The notes under the pieces were generated by a model that did no database searches, was not told the origin of the DNA, and saw nothing but the letters and a program-made list of their open reading frames with translations. Below are positions 16,633 through 26,293 of a stretch of DNA of 64,000 bases, one piece after another. A program made the translations under genes and the position numbers. Source of the DNA: Cupriavidus pauculus (GTDB lineage: Bacteria > Pseudomonadota > Gammaproteobacteria > Burkholderiales > Burkholderiaceae); the NCBI RefSeq assembly GCF_002858765.1, contig NZ_PJRP01000003.1:382391-446390 (forward strand), read 5' to 3'. Position 1 is the first letter of the stretch. Each line of letters begins with the position of its first letter.

Positions 16633-17106
16633 GTGAACGGGCGCAGGTTTTGCAGGATCGCGCTGGCCTTGGTGGCGGGCGTTGCGTTGACCGCCGGCAC
16701 CCCCGCGCTGGCTGGCGGGCGGGGCGGAGGGAGCGGCGGCGGCAGTGCGGGCATGCATCAAGGCAGCATGCCAGTCGGCGGATTCCGTGGTCAGGACGGC
16801 GGCCACTTCGGCTTTCGTCATGGGGGCTTCCATCGTGGCCAAGGGCGCGTTGTCTTTCTTGCGGTAGGCACAGGCTGGCCGGGATGGTGGGAATACGCCT
16901 ACGACGGGTGGACAGATGAACCCGTTTACTTCGGATACGTTGCACCCCCGACGCAGTACGTCGAGAAAGGCAAGCCCGCAACGGCGTCTGGCGGCGCCGT
17001 ACCGAGCAGCTGGCGGTATTACTGCGACCAGCCCAACGGCTATTACCCGCACGTCAAGCGCTGCCCAGGCGGCTGGCAAATGGAGCCCGGCCGATCCCCT
17101 TCCTAA
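16633..17106 (+). CDS. Secreted glycine-rich protein with YYCDQPNGYYP motif
   Basis: A 157-residue protein starting at GTG with AGGGGG six bases upstream. A signal peptide (about 1-27, cut near ALA-GG) precedes a Gly/His-rich stretch (GGRGGGSGGGSAGMHQG, FRHGGFHRG). The C-terminal motif WRYYCDQPNGYYPHVKRCPGGWQ has two cysteines that probably form a disulfide. This C-terminal motif is common in small secreted proteins of Burkholderiales, whose function is not known to me. It stands alone, downstream of the HxlR gene. Confidence 0.7.
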   Translation: MNGRRFCRIALALVAGVALTAGTPALAGGRGGGSGGGSAGMHQGSMPVGGFRGQDGGHFGFRHGGFHRGQGRVVFLAVGTGWPGWWEYAYDGWTDEPVYFGYVAPPTQYVEKGKPATASGGAVPSSWRYYCDQPNGYYPHVKRCPGGWQMEPGRSPS

Positions 17107-17278
17107 TTCGACCGGATCATTCCATGCGGAAACTGACAGGTTGCCGTGCGGTCGCTGTGAATGGCTTTCCGTTTTCGATGTAGGGAAGGCACCGCATTGT
17201 CCGCACCGATTCCTCCGCGGCTTCGTCCAGCGCCATCGGCGCAATAGCAAAACGGCGGTGATGCAAGGCCTGCGCAGC

Positions 17279-17695
17279 TCACGCAGGCTGCCGCAGTGCG
17301 TGACGATACTGCTCGGGGCTGACTTGCTCCATCCACACCACCGCAGAGCCGTCCATGGCCTCCGCGATCGCGATATGTGCCATGCTGACCGAGGCGGTCG
17401 CGCCGTGCCAGTGCTTCGTGTTCGGCGGAATCCATACAAGATCGCCGGGTCGGATCGTCTGAACCGCCTCACCCCATTGCTGGACAGCGCCGACGCCCGC
17501 GACAACCAGCAGCGTCTGTCCGAGCGGGTGGCTGTGCCAGGCCGTCCGCGCGCCCGGCGCGAACGTGACCATGGCCCCGCCCACCCGTGCCGGCGCTTCC
17601 GCCTGAAAATGCGAATCGATACGGACGCTACCCGAGAAATTGGCAGCCTGCCCGTCGCTGGACGATTGCTGGCACGGGGTTGTCACTCTAATCAT
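17279..17695 (-). CDS. Cupin protein, hydroxynitrile-lyase-like (paralogue 1)
   Basis: A 138-residue single-domain cupin. Metal and active-site residues are His54, His56 and Gln60 (WHSHPLGQ) and His95/His97 (KHWHG). The pattern NFSGSVRI, GARTAWHSHPLGQTLLVVAG, GDLVWIPPNTKHWHGA and the C-terminal EQYRHA match cupin-type (R)-hydroxynitrile lyases such as that of Granulicella, which use Mn; other relatives have no known activity. It lacks a signal peptide, unlike its paralogue at 18591-19124. It is last in a minus-strand set of three genes. Confidence 0.8.
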   Translation of the reverse strand: MIRVTTPCQQSSSDGQAANFSGSVRIDSHFQAEAPARVGGAMVTFAPGARTAWHSHPLGQTLLVVAGVGAVQQWGEAVQTIRPGDLVWIPPNTKHWHGATASVSMAHIAIAEAMDGSAVVWMEQVSPEQYRHALRQPA

Positions 17696-17758
17696 GTCGG
17701 ATGGATTCGGTTCGTTACGCGGCATTGACGGCCAGGACATTACGCATTGGGGGGCGCG

Positions 17759-18568
17759 TCACCCCGCGCGCTTCGCAAAGACGTCCTTGAACACGGGCAT
17801 GGCAGAAAAAACGCTCGGCCAGCCCGCATAGAAAGCGAGATGGGTCAGCAGCTCGGAGGCTTCTGGCTGGGTCAGGCCGTTGTCCATGGCACGGTTGAGG
17901 TGATAGGGAATCTGCGCCACCTGTCCAGTGGCGACGAGCGCGGCCACCGTGACAAGACTGCGGTCGCGTTGCGCCAGCGCGGGGCGGAGCCACAAGTCCC
18001 GGAACAGGACGTCCGTTGTGTACTGCACCACGCCCAGCGCCACCGCACCGAAGTTCTGCTGCACACCGGCGGCTCGCGCGGCTTCGGCGGCGTCGTTCAG
18101 CGGCAAGCGATCGCCACCTGCGGGTGGCAGCACAGCAACGTCAACGCCCCGTGCGACAAAGACCTGCCTTGCCGCGGGGATCGCCGCAAGGGCATTGCCC
18201 AGGCCGGTGTAGAACGCCAGGTGCAGGATGATCTCGGACAGTTCAGCCGGCTTCACGCCATGATCCAGCGCCAGCGCGAACTGCGCCGGCATATCCGCCG
18301 GCTGGTTACGGGCGATCAGTGCGGCCACCGTCGCGACGCTGCGGTCCCGTGCGCTCATCTGGGGCCGCTGCCACACCTCACCCTGAAGCCGGCCATGGAT
18401 GAACGCTGCCAGCGCCGGTGACACCGACGCAACGTCGGCGATCGAAGCAGACGCTGCCGTCGCACTCCCCCGCACATTGCCGCCAGTGGCGCCTTCAACC
18501 TGCTGCGCCATGACAGCGTTCCCCGATGCCGCCAGCGATGCCGCCGCGACTGCCAGAACATGTTTCAT
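17759..18568 (-). CDS. Exported double carboxymuconolactone decarboxylase-domain protein
   Basis: A 269-residue protein with a signal peptide (about 1-20, cut near VMAQQ) and two carboxymuconolactone decarboxylase (CMD) repeats. The first has [17 protein letters not shown] and [16 protein letters not shown]; the second has [17 protein letters not shown] and [16 protein letters not shown]. Single-domain relatives open lactones or act as AhpD-like peroxidases, but the Cys-x-x-Cys of AhpD is absent here, so a lactonase or decarboxylase-like role is likelier. Export and fusion of two domains are noteworthy. It lies between two cupin genes on the same strand, 22 bases after the first and 63 before the second. 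Confidence 0.85.
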   Translation of the reverse strand: MKHVLAVAAASLAASGNAVMAQQVEGATGGNVRGSATAASASIADVASVSPALAAFIHGRLQGEVWQRPQMSARDRSVATVAALIARNQPADMPAQFALALDHGVKPAELSEIILHLAFYTGLGNALAAIPAARQVFVARGVDVAVLPPAGGDRLPLNDAAEAARAAGVQQNFGAVALGVVQYTTDVLFRDLWLRPALAQRDRSLVTVAALVATGQVAQIPYHLNRAMDNGLTQPEASELLTHLAFYAGWPSVFSAMPVFKDVFAKRAG

Positions 18569-18590
18569 TGCCTTGCTCCCTTGGCCTTTC

Positions 18591-19124
18591 TTACTTGCGA
18601 TACTGGTCATCGCTGACGGGCTCGAGCCAGCTGACATTCTTGCCGTCCACGGATTCCTGTATCGCAAGATGCGTCAGCGGCCCGCCAGTTGTGGCACCGT
18701 GCCAATGCTTGACCCCCGGTGGGGTCCAGACCACGTCGCCAGGCCCGATCTCCTGCTTGGGCTGCCCTTCCTGCTGGATCCAGCCATGCCCCGCCGTCAC
18801 GACGAGCATCTGGCCGGCGGGGTGGGTATGCCAGGCGGACCGGGCACCCGCCTCGAATGTGACCTGACCCGATGACAGCCGCGATGGCGCGCTGCCGGCA
18901 AACATCGGAGCAAGTCGTACCGTGCCGACGAAGTTCTGCGCGGGTGCCGGCATAGGCGCGCGCGAGCCTGCCGGGATGACCGTCATCGTCGTGGCGCCTG
19001 CCGCACCTTGCTCACCTGCTGCCAGGGCGTTCGCCGCGCAAGCGCTCAAGGCAACAAGCGCCACCGCACCGGACAGACTGCCAGTGATCCGGCTCCTACG
19101 ATGCGGGATGTGCAAACTGTGCAT
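18591..19124 (-). CDS. Exported cupin, hydroxynitrile-lyase-like (paralogue 2)
   Basis: A 177-residue cupin with an N-terminal signal containing a lipobox-like LSAC (Cys29), so it may be a lipoprotein. Active-site residues are His99, His101 and Gln105 (WHTHPAGQ) and His140/His142 (KHWHG). [17 protein letters not shown] and [21 protein letters not shown] align closely with cupin hydroxynitrile lyases. AGGAG is seven bases before the ATG. It is first in the three-gene set and divergent from the LysR gene at 19273. Confidence 0.82.
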   Translation of the reverse strand: MHSLHIPHRRSRITGSLSGAVALVALSACAANALAAGEQGAAGATTMTVIPAGSRAPMPAPAQNFVGTVRLAPMFAGSAPSRLSSGQVTFEAGARSAWHTHPAGQMLVVTAGHGWIQQEGQPKQEIGPGDVVWTPPGVKHWHGATTGGPLTHLAIQESVDGKNVSWLEPVSDDQYRK

Positions 19125-19190
19125 TGGGGTTCTCCTGATGAAAATGCTTGCGCATGGCGCGCCTCGGACTGAACAATAGCGGAGGTATTC

Positions 19191-19205
19191 ATGAAATGCC
19201 TTCAT
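19191..19205. promoter_or_regulatory. Candidate LysR operator
   Basis: ATGAA-N5-TTCAT, preceded by TTC, lies between the divergent cupin and LysR genes. The 15-base symmetry fits a LysR-type binding site (T-N11-A). Not proven. Confidence 0.35.
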
Positions 19206-19272
19206 AGCTCCATACAGACCGCAGGCCGCAGCCGCCTCGTCCGCACGCGTCGCACACAAGAAAGCCCGCCCC

Positions 19273-20181
19273 ATGCCCCGCCATAACCTGAACGACCTGC
19301 TTGCCTTGATTACCGTCGCGAAGGAGCGCAGTTTCACGCGTGCCGCGGCCCGGCTTGGTGTCACGCAATCGGCGCTCAGTCACACGATTCGCAACCTGGA
19401 AGCCAAGCTGGGGGTCCGGCTGCTGACCCGGACCACGCGGAGCGTGTCGACGACCGACGCCGGTGAATGGCTGATCCAGTCGCTGGGTCCGAAGTTCGAG
19501 GGCATCGAGGCCGACCTCTCGGCGGTGGCCGACCTTGGGGACAGGCCGTCCGGGACGATCCGCATCACCGCCGTCGACCATCCGATCGACGCCATCATCT
19601 GGCCCCGACTGGCCAAGGTGCTGCCGCAGTATCCCGATCTCAATGTCGAGCTGACTGTCGACTATGGGCTAACCAACATCGTCGGCGAACGGTACGACAT
19701 TGGTGTACGCTTTGGTGACCAGATCGAGAAAGACATGATTGCGGTGCGCATCAGCCCCGACGTGAAGATGGCCATCGTCGGCGCGTCGGCGTACTTCAAG
19801 GGCCGCGACAAGCCGACCACGCCGCGTGACCTGCTGGCGCATCGATGCATCAATCTGCGGCTTTCCACGAGCGGCGGCCTCTACGCCTGGGAACTGGCCA
19901 AGGGCGCCAAGAAGGTGCAGGCGCGCGTAGAGGGCCAGGTCGTGTGCAACAGCGTCAACCAGATGCTGAATGCCGCGCTGGACGGATTCGGACTGACTTT
20001 CCTGCCCTGGCCCATGCTCCAGCCCTACGTCGAGGCGGGACGCCTCGTCCGGGTGATGGAAGACTGGTGCCCGACCTTCCCCGGCTACCACGCGTTCTAT
20101 CCCAGCCGTCGCCAGTCTTCGCGCGCACTCAAGATCGTCATCGACGCCATCCGGTACCGGCCAGATGGCGCCCGCGGTTAG
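19273..20181 (+). CDS. LysR family transcriptional regulator
   Basis: A 302-residue LysR protein. The winged helix (FTRAAARLGVTQSALSHTIRNLEAKLGVRLLTRTTRSVSTTDAG) is at residues about 18-61, followed by the periplasmic-binding-like effector domain. It is divergent from the cupin/CMD/cupin set, which it probably controls. Its stop overlaps by four bases the stop of the convergent molybdenum hydroxylase gene. Confidence 0.9.
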   Translation: MPRHNLNDLLALITVAKERSFTRAAARLGVTQSALSHTIRNLEAKLGVRLLTRTTRSVSTTDAGEWLIQSLGPKFEGIEADLSAVADLGDRPSGTIRITAVDHPIDAIIWPRLAKVLPQYPDLNVELTVDYGLTNIVGERYDIGVRFGDQIEKDMIAVRISPDVKMAIVGASAYFKGRDKPTTPRDLLAHRCINLRLSTSGGLYAWELAKGAKKVQARVEGQVVCNSVNQMLNAALDGFGLTFLPWPMLQPYVEAGRLVRVMEDWCPTFPGYHAFYPSRRQSSRALKIVIDAIRYRPDGARG

Positions 20182-22484
20182 GCCTGGGTGAGCTGATCGC
20201 GGATCGGCAGCGAGCGGATGCGCTGGCCCGTGGCCGCGAAAATCGCGTTGCACAGCGCCGGTGCAACGGGTGGCACAGGGGGCTCGCCCACGCCGCCGGG
20301 CGGCACGTCGAAGTCACCGCCGACCAGCCACGTGTGAATGGCGCGCGGTGCCATCTGCGAGCGCAGGATTTCAAAGTCGTGGAAATTGCTCTGCTGCACA
20401 CGACCGCCCTGGAACGAAATCTCGCCCAGCATCGCCAGACCAATACCCATCACGCATCCGCCCTCGACCTGCGAGCGAATACGTTCCGGATTGACCTGCG
20501 GGCCGCAATCGATCGCCATGTCCACGCGCGGGATGGTGATCTGGCCCTTGGCGTCCACGGCCACTTCGACCACCGTCGCCACATAGGTCACGAAGCTGTA
20601 TGCCATGGCGATGCCCAGACCATGTCCCTTCGGCAGCTTGCGGCCCCAACCGGCCCGACGCGCGGCTTCCTCGATCACGCGACGCATGCGGCCCGTATCC
20701 AGCGGATACACGTCCGGCGACTCGCTGTAGTTCCATTTGTCGGATAGCGTCGCGGGATCGATCTTGCGCGGCGGCCCGATCAGATCCAGCAGATAGTCCT
20801 TCGGGTCGCGCCCTGCCTGATGCGCCAGTTCGGCAACGAAGCTCTGCACCGCAAACGCATGCGGAATGTTCGACACCGAGCGGAACCAGCCAATGCGCGT
20901 GTGCGCCGGCACATCGGCCGACTCCAGCCGGATCGACGCAATCTGGTAAGGGATGTTGATGGCCGTCATCGCGGCCTCGAAATCGGCCTTGCCTTGCGCA
21001 CCGACCTTGAATGTGGAACCGATGGTCGGCGCAGCGGACCGGTGGAGCCATGCCGTCGGTTTGCCGCCGGCGTCCAGTACCGACTCCATGTGCTCGACCG
21101 AAACCGTGTGGTAGTAGTCGTGCCGGATATCGTCGTCGCGCGTCCATTGCAGCTTCACCGGCGTGCCACCCATCGCCTTGGATACCAGCGCGGCCTCGGA
21201 AATGAAGTCCGCCATCGACTTGCGGCCAAACCCGCCGCCCAGCAGCGTCAGGTGGACCGTCACGTCCTTGGGATCCAGCCCGACGTGCTTCGCCACGCTC
21301 TCCAGCGCGCCCTGCGGCGCCTGCGAGGGCGCCCAGATTTCACACTTTCCGTCGACAAAGCGTGCCGTGGCCACCGGTGTTTCCATCGACGCGTGCGCCA
21401 GATGTGGCACGTAGTACTCGGCCGAGACCTTGCGTTGACCGCTGCCCGCCGAGATCGCGGCTACGGCATCGCCGTCGTTGCGCAGCGCCTTGCCCGGCTG
21501 ACGCGCCGCCGCTTCCAGCGCGCGTCGAAACGCGGCCGAATCGTAGCTGGAGTTCGCGCCGTCGTCCCACTCAAGCTTGAGCGCCGCCCGACCCTGCATT
21601 GCCGCCCAGGTATTCGTGGCAACCACCGCCACCCCGCCCACCGGGTTAAACAGCGGCGGGCCGTCATAACCCTTCAGCTCCACCACGCGCAATACGCCCG
21701 GCACCTTGAGCGCGTCGGCGCTATCAACCTTGCGCAGCTTGCCGCCATAAACCGGCGGCCGTGCGATGACCGCGTAGACCATGCCGGGCAGCCGCACGTC
21801 GATCCCGTACACGGCCTTGCCCTGCGCAATATCACGGCTGTCCGTCGGCACGACCTTGCCCTTGCCGATGTAGCGGAACGCTTCCGGCTTCTTGAGCCGG
21901 AGCTGATCGTGCGCCGGCACCGGCTGCCGCGTGGCAGCTTCGGCCAGCTCGCCGTATCCCAGCCGGCGGCCCGTCGGCGTATGGATGACTTCGTGATGGC
22001 GCGCCTGCACCTCGGCGACGGGCACCTTCCATTGTTCGGCGGCGGCCGCCTCCAGCATCTGGCGCGCCGACGCACCCACACGGCGCATGGGCGCCAGGAA
22101 ATGCCGCATGCTGCGCGAGCCATCGACATTCTGGCTGCCATAGCGCGCCTCGTTGGCATCGGCCTGCACGATCTTCACGCGGGCCCAGTCGGCCTCCATC
22201 TCGTCGGCCACCACCATCGGCAGGCTGGTCCGTACACCGGTTCCCATCTCGGCGCGGTGCGCGAGAATGGTCACGGTGCCATCCTTCGCGAGCGAGACAA
22301 AGACCAGCGGGTTGTCGACCACACCGCCTGGCATCGACAAGGCCCCATACTTCTTCGCCGCCTCCGCGGCATCGGCCTTGGCGATCAGCCCGCCAAACTG
22401 CACGGACAGCGCAAACGCGGCCCCCGCCTGCAAGAGTCGACGGCGTGCCGGTTGTTCCAGAGGCTGCATATCGGTACGCGTCAT
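20178..22484 (-). CDS. Molybdopterin-binding subunit of a xanthine dehydrogenase-family hydroxylase (IorB-like)
   Basis: A 768-residue large subunit. It begins with a Tat-like [14 protein letters not shown] signal, as in isoquinoline 1-oxidoreductase beta subunits (IorB), which are membrane-associated and periplasmic. [16 protein letters not shown] and [14 protein letters not shown] are molybdopterin-contact motifs, and [16 protein letters not shown] contains the catalytic Glu. The ATG overlaps the stop of the 2Fe-2S subunit gene (ATGA), so the two subunits are coupled. There is no FAD subunit gene, as expected of the IorAB class, which passes electrons to a cytochrome. The substrate is probably an aldehyde or N-heterocycle. 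Confidence 0.88.
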   Translation of the reverse strand: MTRTDMQPLEQPARRRLLQAGAAFALSVQFGGLIAKADAAEAAKKYGALSMPGGVVDNPLVFVSLAKDGTVTILAHRAEMGTGVRTSLPMVVADEMEADWARVKIVQADANEARYGSQNVDGSRSMRHFLAPMRRVGASARQMLEAAAAEQWKVPVAEVQARHHEVIHTPTGRRLGYGELAEAATRQPVPAHDQLRLKKPEAFRYIGKGKVVPTDSRDIAQGKAVYGIDVRLPGMVYAVIARPPVYGGKLRKVDSADALKVPGVLRVVELKGYDGPPLFNPVGGVAVVATNTWAAMQGRAALKLEWDDGANSSYDSAAFRRALEAAARQPGKALRNDGDAVAAISAGSGQRKVSAEYYVPHLAHASMETPVATARFVDGKCEIWAPSQAPQGALESVAKHVGLDPKDVTVHLTLLGGGFGRKSMADFISEAALVSKAMGGTPVKLQWTRDDDIRHDYYHTVSVEHMESVLDAGGKPTAWLHRSAAPTIGSTFKVGAQGKADFEAAMTAINIPYQIASIRLESADVPAHTRIGWFRSVSNIPHAFAVQSFVAELAHQAGRDPKDYLLDLIGPPRKIDPATLSDKWNYSESPDVYPLDTGRMRRVIEEAARRAGWGRKLPKGHGLGIAMAYSFVTYVATVVEVAVDAKGQITIPRVDMAIDCGPQVNPERIRSQVEGGCVMGIGLAMLGEISFQGGRVQQSNFHDFEILRSQMAPRAIHTWLVGGDFDVPPGGVGEPPVPPVAPALCNAIFAATGQRIRSLPIRDQLTQA

Positions 22485-22963
22485 GCCTTGGCTCCCGTCT
22501 TGTTGCCGGACAGCCGTGACGACGCCAGCCGCACGGCGGCGTTGATCCGCGTATAGGTGCCGCAGCGGCAAAGGTTGCCACTCATCGCGGCGACGATTTG
22601 CGCGTCAGTCGGCTTGGGATTGTCCTTGAGCAACGCCGTGGCGGTCATGATCTGGCCAGCCTGGCAGTAGCCGCATTGCGCCACGCCAAGTTCGACCCAC
22701 GCGTCCTGCACGGCTTTGCCAACCCGGTCGGCATCCATGGACTCGATCGTCCGGACGGGCTTGTTGCCCAGCGCGGAGATTGGCGTGACGCAGGAGCGCA
22801 CCGCCTGTCCGTCGACATGCACCGTGCAGGCGCCGCACAAGGCCATGCCACATCCGAACTTTGTACCGGTGAAACCAAGGGCGTCACGGAGCGTCCACAG
22901 CAGGGGCGTATCGGGCGACAGGTCGACGTTGTGAACCTGGCCGTTGATTTTTAGTGTTGTCAT
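22481..22963 (-). CDS. 2Fe-2S subunit of the molybdenum hydroxylase (IorA-like)
   Basis: A 160-residue protein with two 2Fe-2S sites. The plant-type ferredoxin site is CGMALCGACTVHVDG with a further Cys in SCVTP; the second site is CGYCQAGQIM and NLCRCGTY. This is the usual small subunit of xanthine dehydrogenase-family enzymes, relaying electrons from molybdenum. The start at 22963 (MTTLKING) fits the family; longer in-frame readings upstream do not. Its stop overlaps the large-subunit start. Confidence 0.9.
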   Translation of the reverse strand: MTTLKINGQVHNVDLSPDTPLLWTLRDALGFTGTKFGCGMALCGACTVHVDGQAVRSCVTPISALGNKPVRTIESMDADRVGKAVQDAWVELGVAQCGYCQAGQIMTATALLKDNPKPTDAQIVAAMSGNLCRCGTYTRINAAVRLASSRLSGNKTGAKA

Positions 22964-23159
22964 GGGGATCGGGCGTGGCAGGGATTCGCGGGATGGTAGC
23001 GGAGAATCGCGGCGGGATTGTGCAACCATGGCGCATGCCTTCATGAATGCAGTTCACGAATCGACGGGTCCCCGCCAATTGCGCAAGCATCGATTATCGC
23101 GCTGCATCCGACTGACAAATCCGGCCGTCGGGCGAGCGCGACAATTCGATCCATCCCGA

Positions 23160-23789
23160 TCAATCGAACAGCGCGCTCTGGCCCGGCTGGCGATAGTGAG
23201 AGAACGCCCGTTGAATGTCCTCCTCAACCACACGGTCTTTGCACAACTCGGGCAAACGATCACGCGGGAAGAATGCCACCTCGGAAACTTCCGGGCCTGG
23301 TACCGGTGTTTCCTGGCCAGTACGCTCGCAAATGAAATACAGCTTGTAGAATTCTCGCGCGTCAGGATTGAACTGTCCTTTCGCTTTATGCCGAACGCTA
23401 TATAGCTGCTTTGCCGTCACGCTGATACACGCTTCCTCGGCGATCTCTTTCACGACGTTTTCTGCGGGAGACAAGCCAACGTCCGCAAATCCGCCCGGAA
23501 GCGTCCACAGTCCGCTAACACCTTCGCGAACGAGCAAAATCTGATTATTTTCAATCACTGCGCCGCGAACATCGGTCATCGGCGTGACATAGCTCTTGGC
23601 GCCTGGCGCCAGAACGGCAATTTGCTCGAGCGGTGCCATGAAGAGCTTTGCGAGCATTTCATCCGCAATGCCTCTAATTTCCTGGAAGCGCTCGATGTCA
23701 TACGGGTCTTTGCAGTAGGCTAGACCGGTCAGCGCGGAAGCCTGCAGGCGTTTGGCGTAGGTCAGCCACTCGTTTTCCGTAAACGCCAT
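23160..23789 (-). CDS. NUDIX hydrolase with N-terminal NUDIX_N domain
   Basis: A 209-residue protein. The N-terminal 60 residues (WLTYAKRLQASALTGLAY to FQEIRGIADEML) form the helical domain of the NUDIX_N subfamily. The NUDIX box is GGFADVGLSPAENVVKEIAEEA; the usual first Glu is Leu and the Arg is Lys, which is normal for this subfamily. It likely cleaves a nucleoside diphosphate derivative. It follows the HAD phosphatase gene by three bases, so the two form an operon, perhaps dephosphorylating products in sequence. Confidence 0.88.
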   Translation of the reverse strand: MAFTENEWLTYAKRLQASALTGLAYCKDPYDIERFQEIRGIADEMLAKLFMAPLEQIAVLAPGAKSYVTPMTDVRGAVIENNQILLVREGVSGLWTLPGGFADVGLSPAENVVKEIAEEACISVTAKQLYSVRHKAKGQFNPDAREFYKLYFICERTGQETPVPGPEVSEVAFFPRDRLPELCKDRVVEEDIQRAFSHYRQPGQSALFD

Positions 23790-23792
23790 GTT

Positions 23793-24446
23793 CTACGCCT
23801 CCTCCGGCAGTGCAATGCCGAGTGCCTGCAATGTGGAACGCAATTCGGCTGGGCTCTCGAAATGAACGCCGCGGAGATTCTCTCGGTTCGCAGCTTCCAC
23901 GTTGCGCATACTGTCGTCAATAAAGGCCGTCGCCTCAGGGCGTAGCTGGTATCGCTTGATAATCAGCCTGAAGATGGCTGGATCCGGCTTCATGATGCAT
24001 TCCCGACCCGATACGACAATGCCTTCGAACCATTTCAAAAATGGAAACCGCGCCTCGGCAACGTGGAACGTCTCGGCCGACCAATTGGTCAGCGCCAGGA
24101 GTCGGACATCGAGATTGCGCAACTGCTCAAGAATCTTCACGGTCCCCTCGATCTCGCCGGGTATCATTTCCGACCAACGATCGAAGTAGGCTCTGATATT
24201 GGATTCATGTGCGGGATGACGTTCGACCGCTTCAGCGATAGCGTCCTTCCATGGACGGCCACGGTCCTGTTGCTCGTTCCATTCCGTGTTGCAGACTTCT
24301 GACAAGAAATGTTCCATCGCAACGTCATCGGAACCGAAGATCTTTCTAAAAAGATGGCGCGGGCTCCACTGAATGAGAACATTCCCGAGATCGAAAATGA
24401 CCGTATCCACAGAATGTGGCGGCTGCGATGTCATGTGTTGGCTCAT
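23793..24446 (-). CDS. HAD-superfamily phosphatase (YihX-like)
   Basis: A 217-residue HAD hydrolase. Motif I is VIFDLGNVL (nucleophile Asp19), motif II LALTNWS, motif III the Lys of IMKPDP, and motif IV FIDDS. Four-helix cap residues lie between I and II, as in sugar-phosphate phosphatases such as YihX. GGAAGG precedes the ATG at 24446. Coupled with the NUDIX gene downstream (three bases apart). Confidence 0.88.
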   Translation of the reverse strand: MSQHMTSQPPHSVDTVIFDLGNVLIQWSPRHLFRKIFGSDDVAMEHFLSEVCNTEWNEQQDRGRPWKDAIAEAVERHPAHESNIRAYFDRWSEMIPGEIEGTVKILEQLRNLDVRLLALTNWSAETFHVAEARFPFLKWFEGIVVSGRECIMKPDPAIFRLIIKRYQLRPEATAFIDDSMRNVEAANRENLRGVHFESPAELRSTLQALGIALPEEA

Positions 24447-24655
24447 ACTTCCTTCCAAAGTCGCTCGTATCACCGGCGAAGGTAGCAGCCGATTATAGCG
24501 AAGCGGAAAATGGCCACGGTTCGCGCACGGGTGGCCACTGGCAGCATTTGGAGAGTCGTCCGATTCAATGAACGCCCCGTGGCAAAGGTCATGCCACTCC
24601 TGGCCGGGCGGCTCGGCAAGGCCGCCATTTCCTTCGGCAGTCCAACTCCCCTGGC

Positions 24656-25225
24656 CTAGGGATGAAAGGTTTCGCCGCGGTTCAGCATATCGATGAACTC
24701 CTCGATCTTGCGATTCCGTGTTGCAGGCGTTTTGACATTCTGTAACCGGAACAGGATAGCGTAGCGGTTGCGGCTGTTCAGCGTCGCAAAGCATGCGCTG
24801 GCTGCTGGATTGGCATTTAGCGCGGCCTGGAGATCGTCCGGCACGACCGCATTGCTGGCGGACGCATAGGCAGCCTGCCAGCGGCCATCCTTCCTGGCCT
24901 TCTCGATCTCCCGCATGCCAGCTGGCTGCATTTTGCCTGCGGCGACAAGCGCTTCGGCCCTGTCCTTGTTGCGCTTGGACCAGATACTTCTTGCTGAACG
25001 TCGAGTGAAACGTTGCAGCCAGTATTTTTCGCTTTCGGCCTGTTTTCGACCGTCAATCCAGCCATGACAAAGCGCGCTGGCCAGCGCCTGTTCGTATGTG
25101 AAGGTTGGCTGCCCGGCGCCTTTTTTGGCAAGGCGCAGCCATACCCCGGTGGAGGTGCTACCGTTTTGTGCCAGCCAGTCATCCCATTCCCTCTGGCTTG
25201 AAAATGTCAGATGAGGTTCGGTCAT
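24656..25225 (-). CDS. YdeI/OmpD-associated family protein
   Basis: A 189-residue protein of the YdeI family. The N-terminal part (EWDDWLAQNGSTSTGVWLRLAKKG, TYEQALASALCHGWIDGRK) and FTRRSARSIWSKRNKDRAEAL are its conserved blocks; the C-terminal half has GRWQAAYASASNAVVPDDLQ and RIAILF-like RYAILFRL. The family is linked to antimicrobial-peptide or polymyxin tolerance in enterobacteria, but its biochemical role is unclear. No partner gene is coupled to it. Confidence 0.8.
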   Translation of the reverse strand: MTEPHLTFSSQREWDDWLAQNGSTSTGVWLRLAKKGAGQPTFTYEQALASALCHGWIDGRKQAESEKYWLQRFTRRSARSIWSKRNKDRAEALVAAGKMQPAGMREIEKARKDGRWQAAYASASNAVVPDDLQAALNANPAASACFATLNSRNRYAILFRLQNVKTPATRNRKIEEFIDMLNRGETFHP

Positions 25226-25253
25226 GGAGTCATCCGAATAATGGAACTCATGA

Positions 25254-26163
25254 TCAAGGCGCCTCGCAAAGACGCCCGTTCATCACCGCGACAACCCAAT
25301 CGATGAACACACGCAGCTTCGCGCTGACGTGGCGGTTCGGTGGATACGCAATGTAAAGCGGCATCGGATCCAGTTGCCAGTCCTCGAACAGCGCGACGAG
25401 CTCGCCCTGCTTCAGATGGGCTTTCGACATATAGCGGGGGAGCCACAGGATGCCCAGACCGGACAACCCCGCTGCAAGATAGGCCTTGCCGTCATCAACG
25501 GCGAGCGCATATCGGGCCATCACCTCTGCCCGCTCGCCGCGGCGATGCATGACGAGGGGATAAAGATGGCCTGCGCGTCCCCAGGAAAACTCGACGATGC
25601 GGTGATGCGAGCATTTCCGCAGGATGTGAAGGCACACCTGCCATTGCCAGATACTTGGGCGAGGCGAAGACGCCGAGCGGCAGCTCAGCCACGCACCGGG
25701 CGATCATGGACTGATCTTTCGGCTCGCCCCCGCGCACGACGCAATCCACGTTCTCACCAATGATGTCAACGGTGCGATCACTGACGCCCAGGTCGACTTG
25801 AATGTCGGGATAGCGGGCGTAGAAATCCGGCATCGCCGGGATGAGCAGCAGGCGCGCGAGGGGACTTGGCACATCCACGCGAAGCCGACCTTGCGGTGCA
25901 GCCGATGCGCTCGACAGGCTCGTCTCGGCATCGTCCATATCGGCAAGCAGCCGCGTCACGCGCTCGTAATATGCAATGCCGTCCGGTGTGACATTGAGCT
26001 TGCGTGTCGTCCGGTTTAATAGCCGCACGCGCAAACGCGCTTCCAGTTGCTGCACCAGATGCGTCACCGTGGTCTTGCTCATATGAAGCGTCTCGGCCGC
26101 CCTCGTAAAACTGCTTGCCTCGACCACCCGAACGAAAACGCGCATCGCGTCGAAACGATCCAT
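25254..26163 (-). pseudogene. LysR family regulator broken by a frameshift
   Basis: The first about 190 codons encode a normal LysR start (FTRAAETLHMSKTTVTHLVQQLE, RTTRKLNVTPDG) and the first part of the effector domain. After HPAEMLAS, near 25600-25612, the frame is lost. The adjacent frame then continues the family sequence (HHRIVEFSWGRAGHLYPLVM, LSGLGILWLPRYM, VFIDWVVAVMNGRL) to a stop at 25254. A one-base insertion or two-base deletion explains it. It may be a true pseudogene or an assembly error. It is divergent from the RidA-family gene and an inverted repeat remains in the gap. Confidence 0.8.
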
Positions 26164-26185
26164 GAGTGTTACCCGGTGCCTGAAT

Positions 26186-26204
26186 TGTTTGCATTCTACA
26201 AACA
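26186..26204. promoter_or_regulatory. Candidate operator between broken LysR and RidA genes
   Basis: TGTTTG-N7-CAAACA is perfectly symmetric and lies 23 bases before the LysR start in the divergent gap. The form is that of a LysR operator. Functional status depends on whether the LysR gene is intact. Confidence 0.4.
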
Positions 26205-26293
26205 GTCATGACCAGAGTCAGCGGTTTATCGCGCGGGAGCCGACCGCTAGAGTGACTCAGATCGTAATCAATGACTTTTCAATGGAGGCAAGC

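Noticed and set aside
20820-22556. A long plus-strand frame opposite the molybdenum hydroxylase gene
   Set aside because: Antisense to a clear family member and rich in Arg/His, with no domain.
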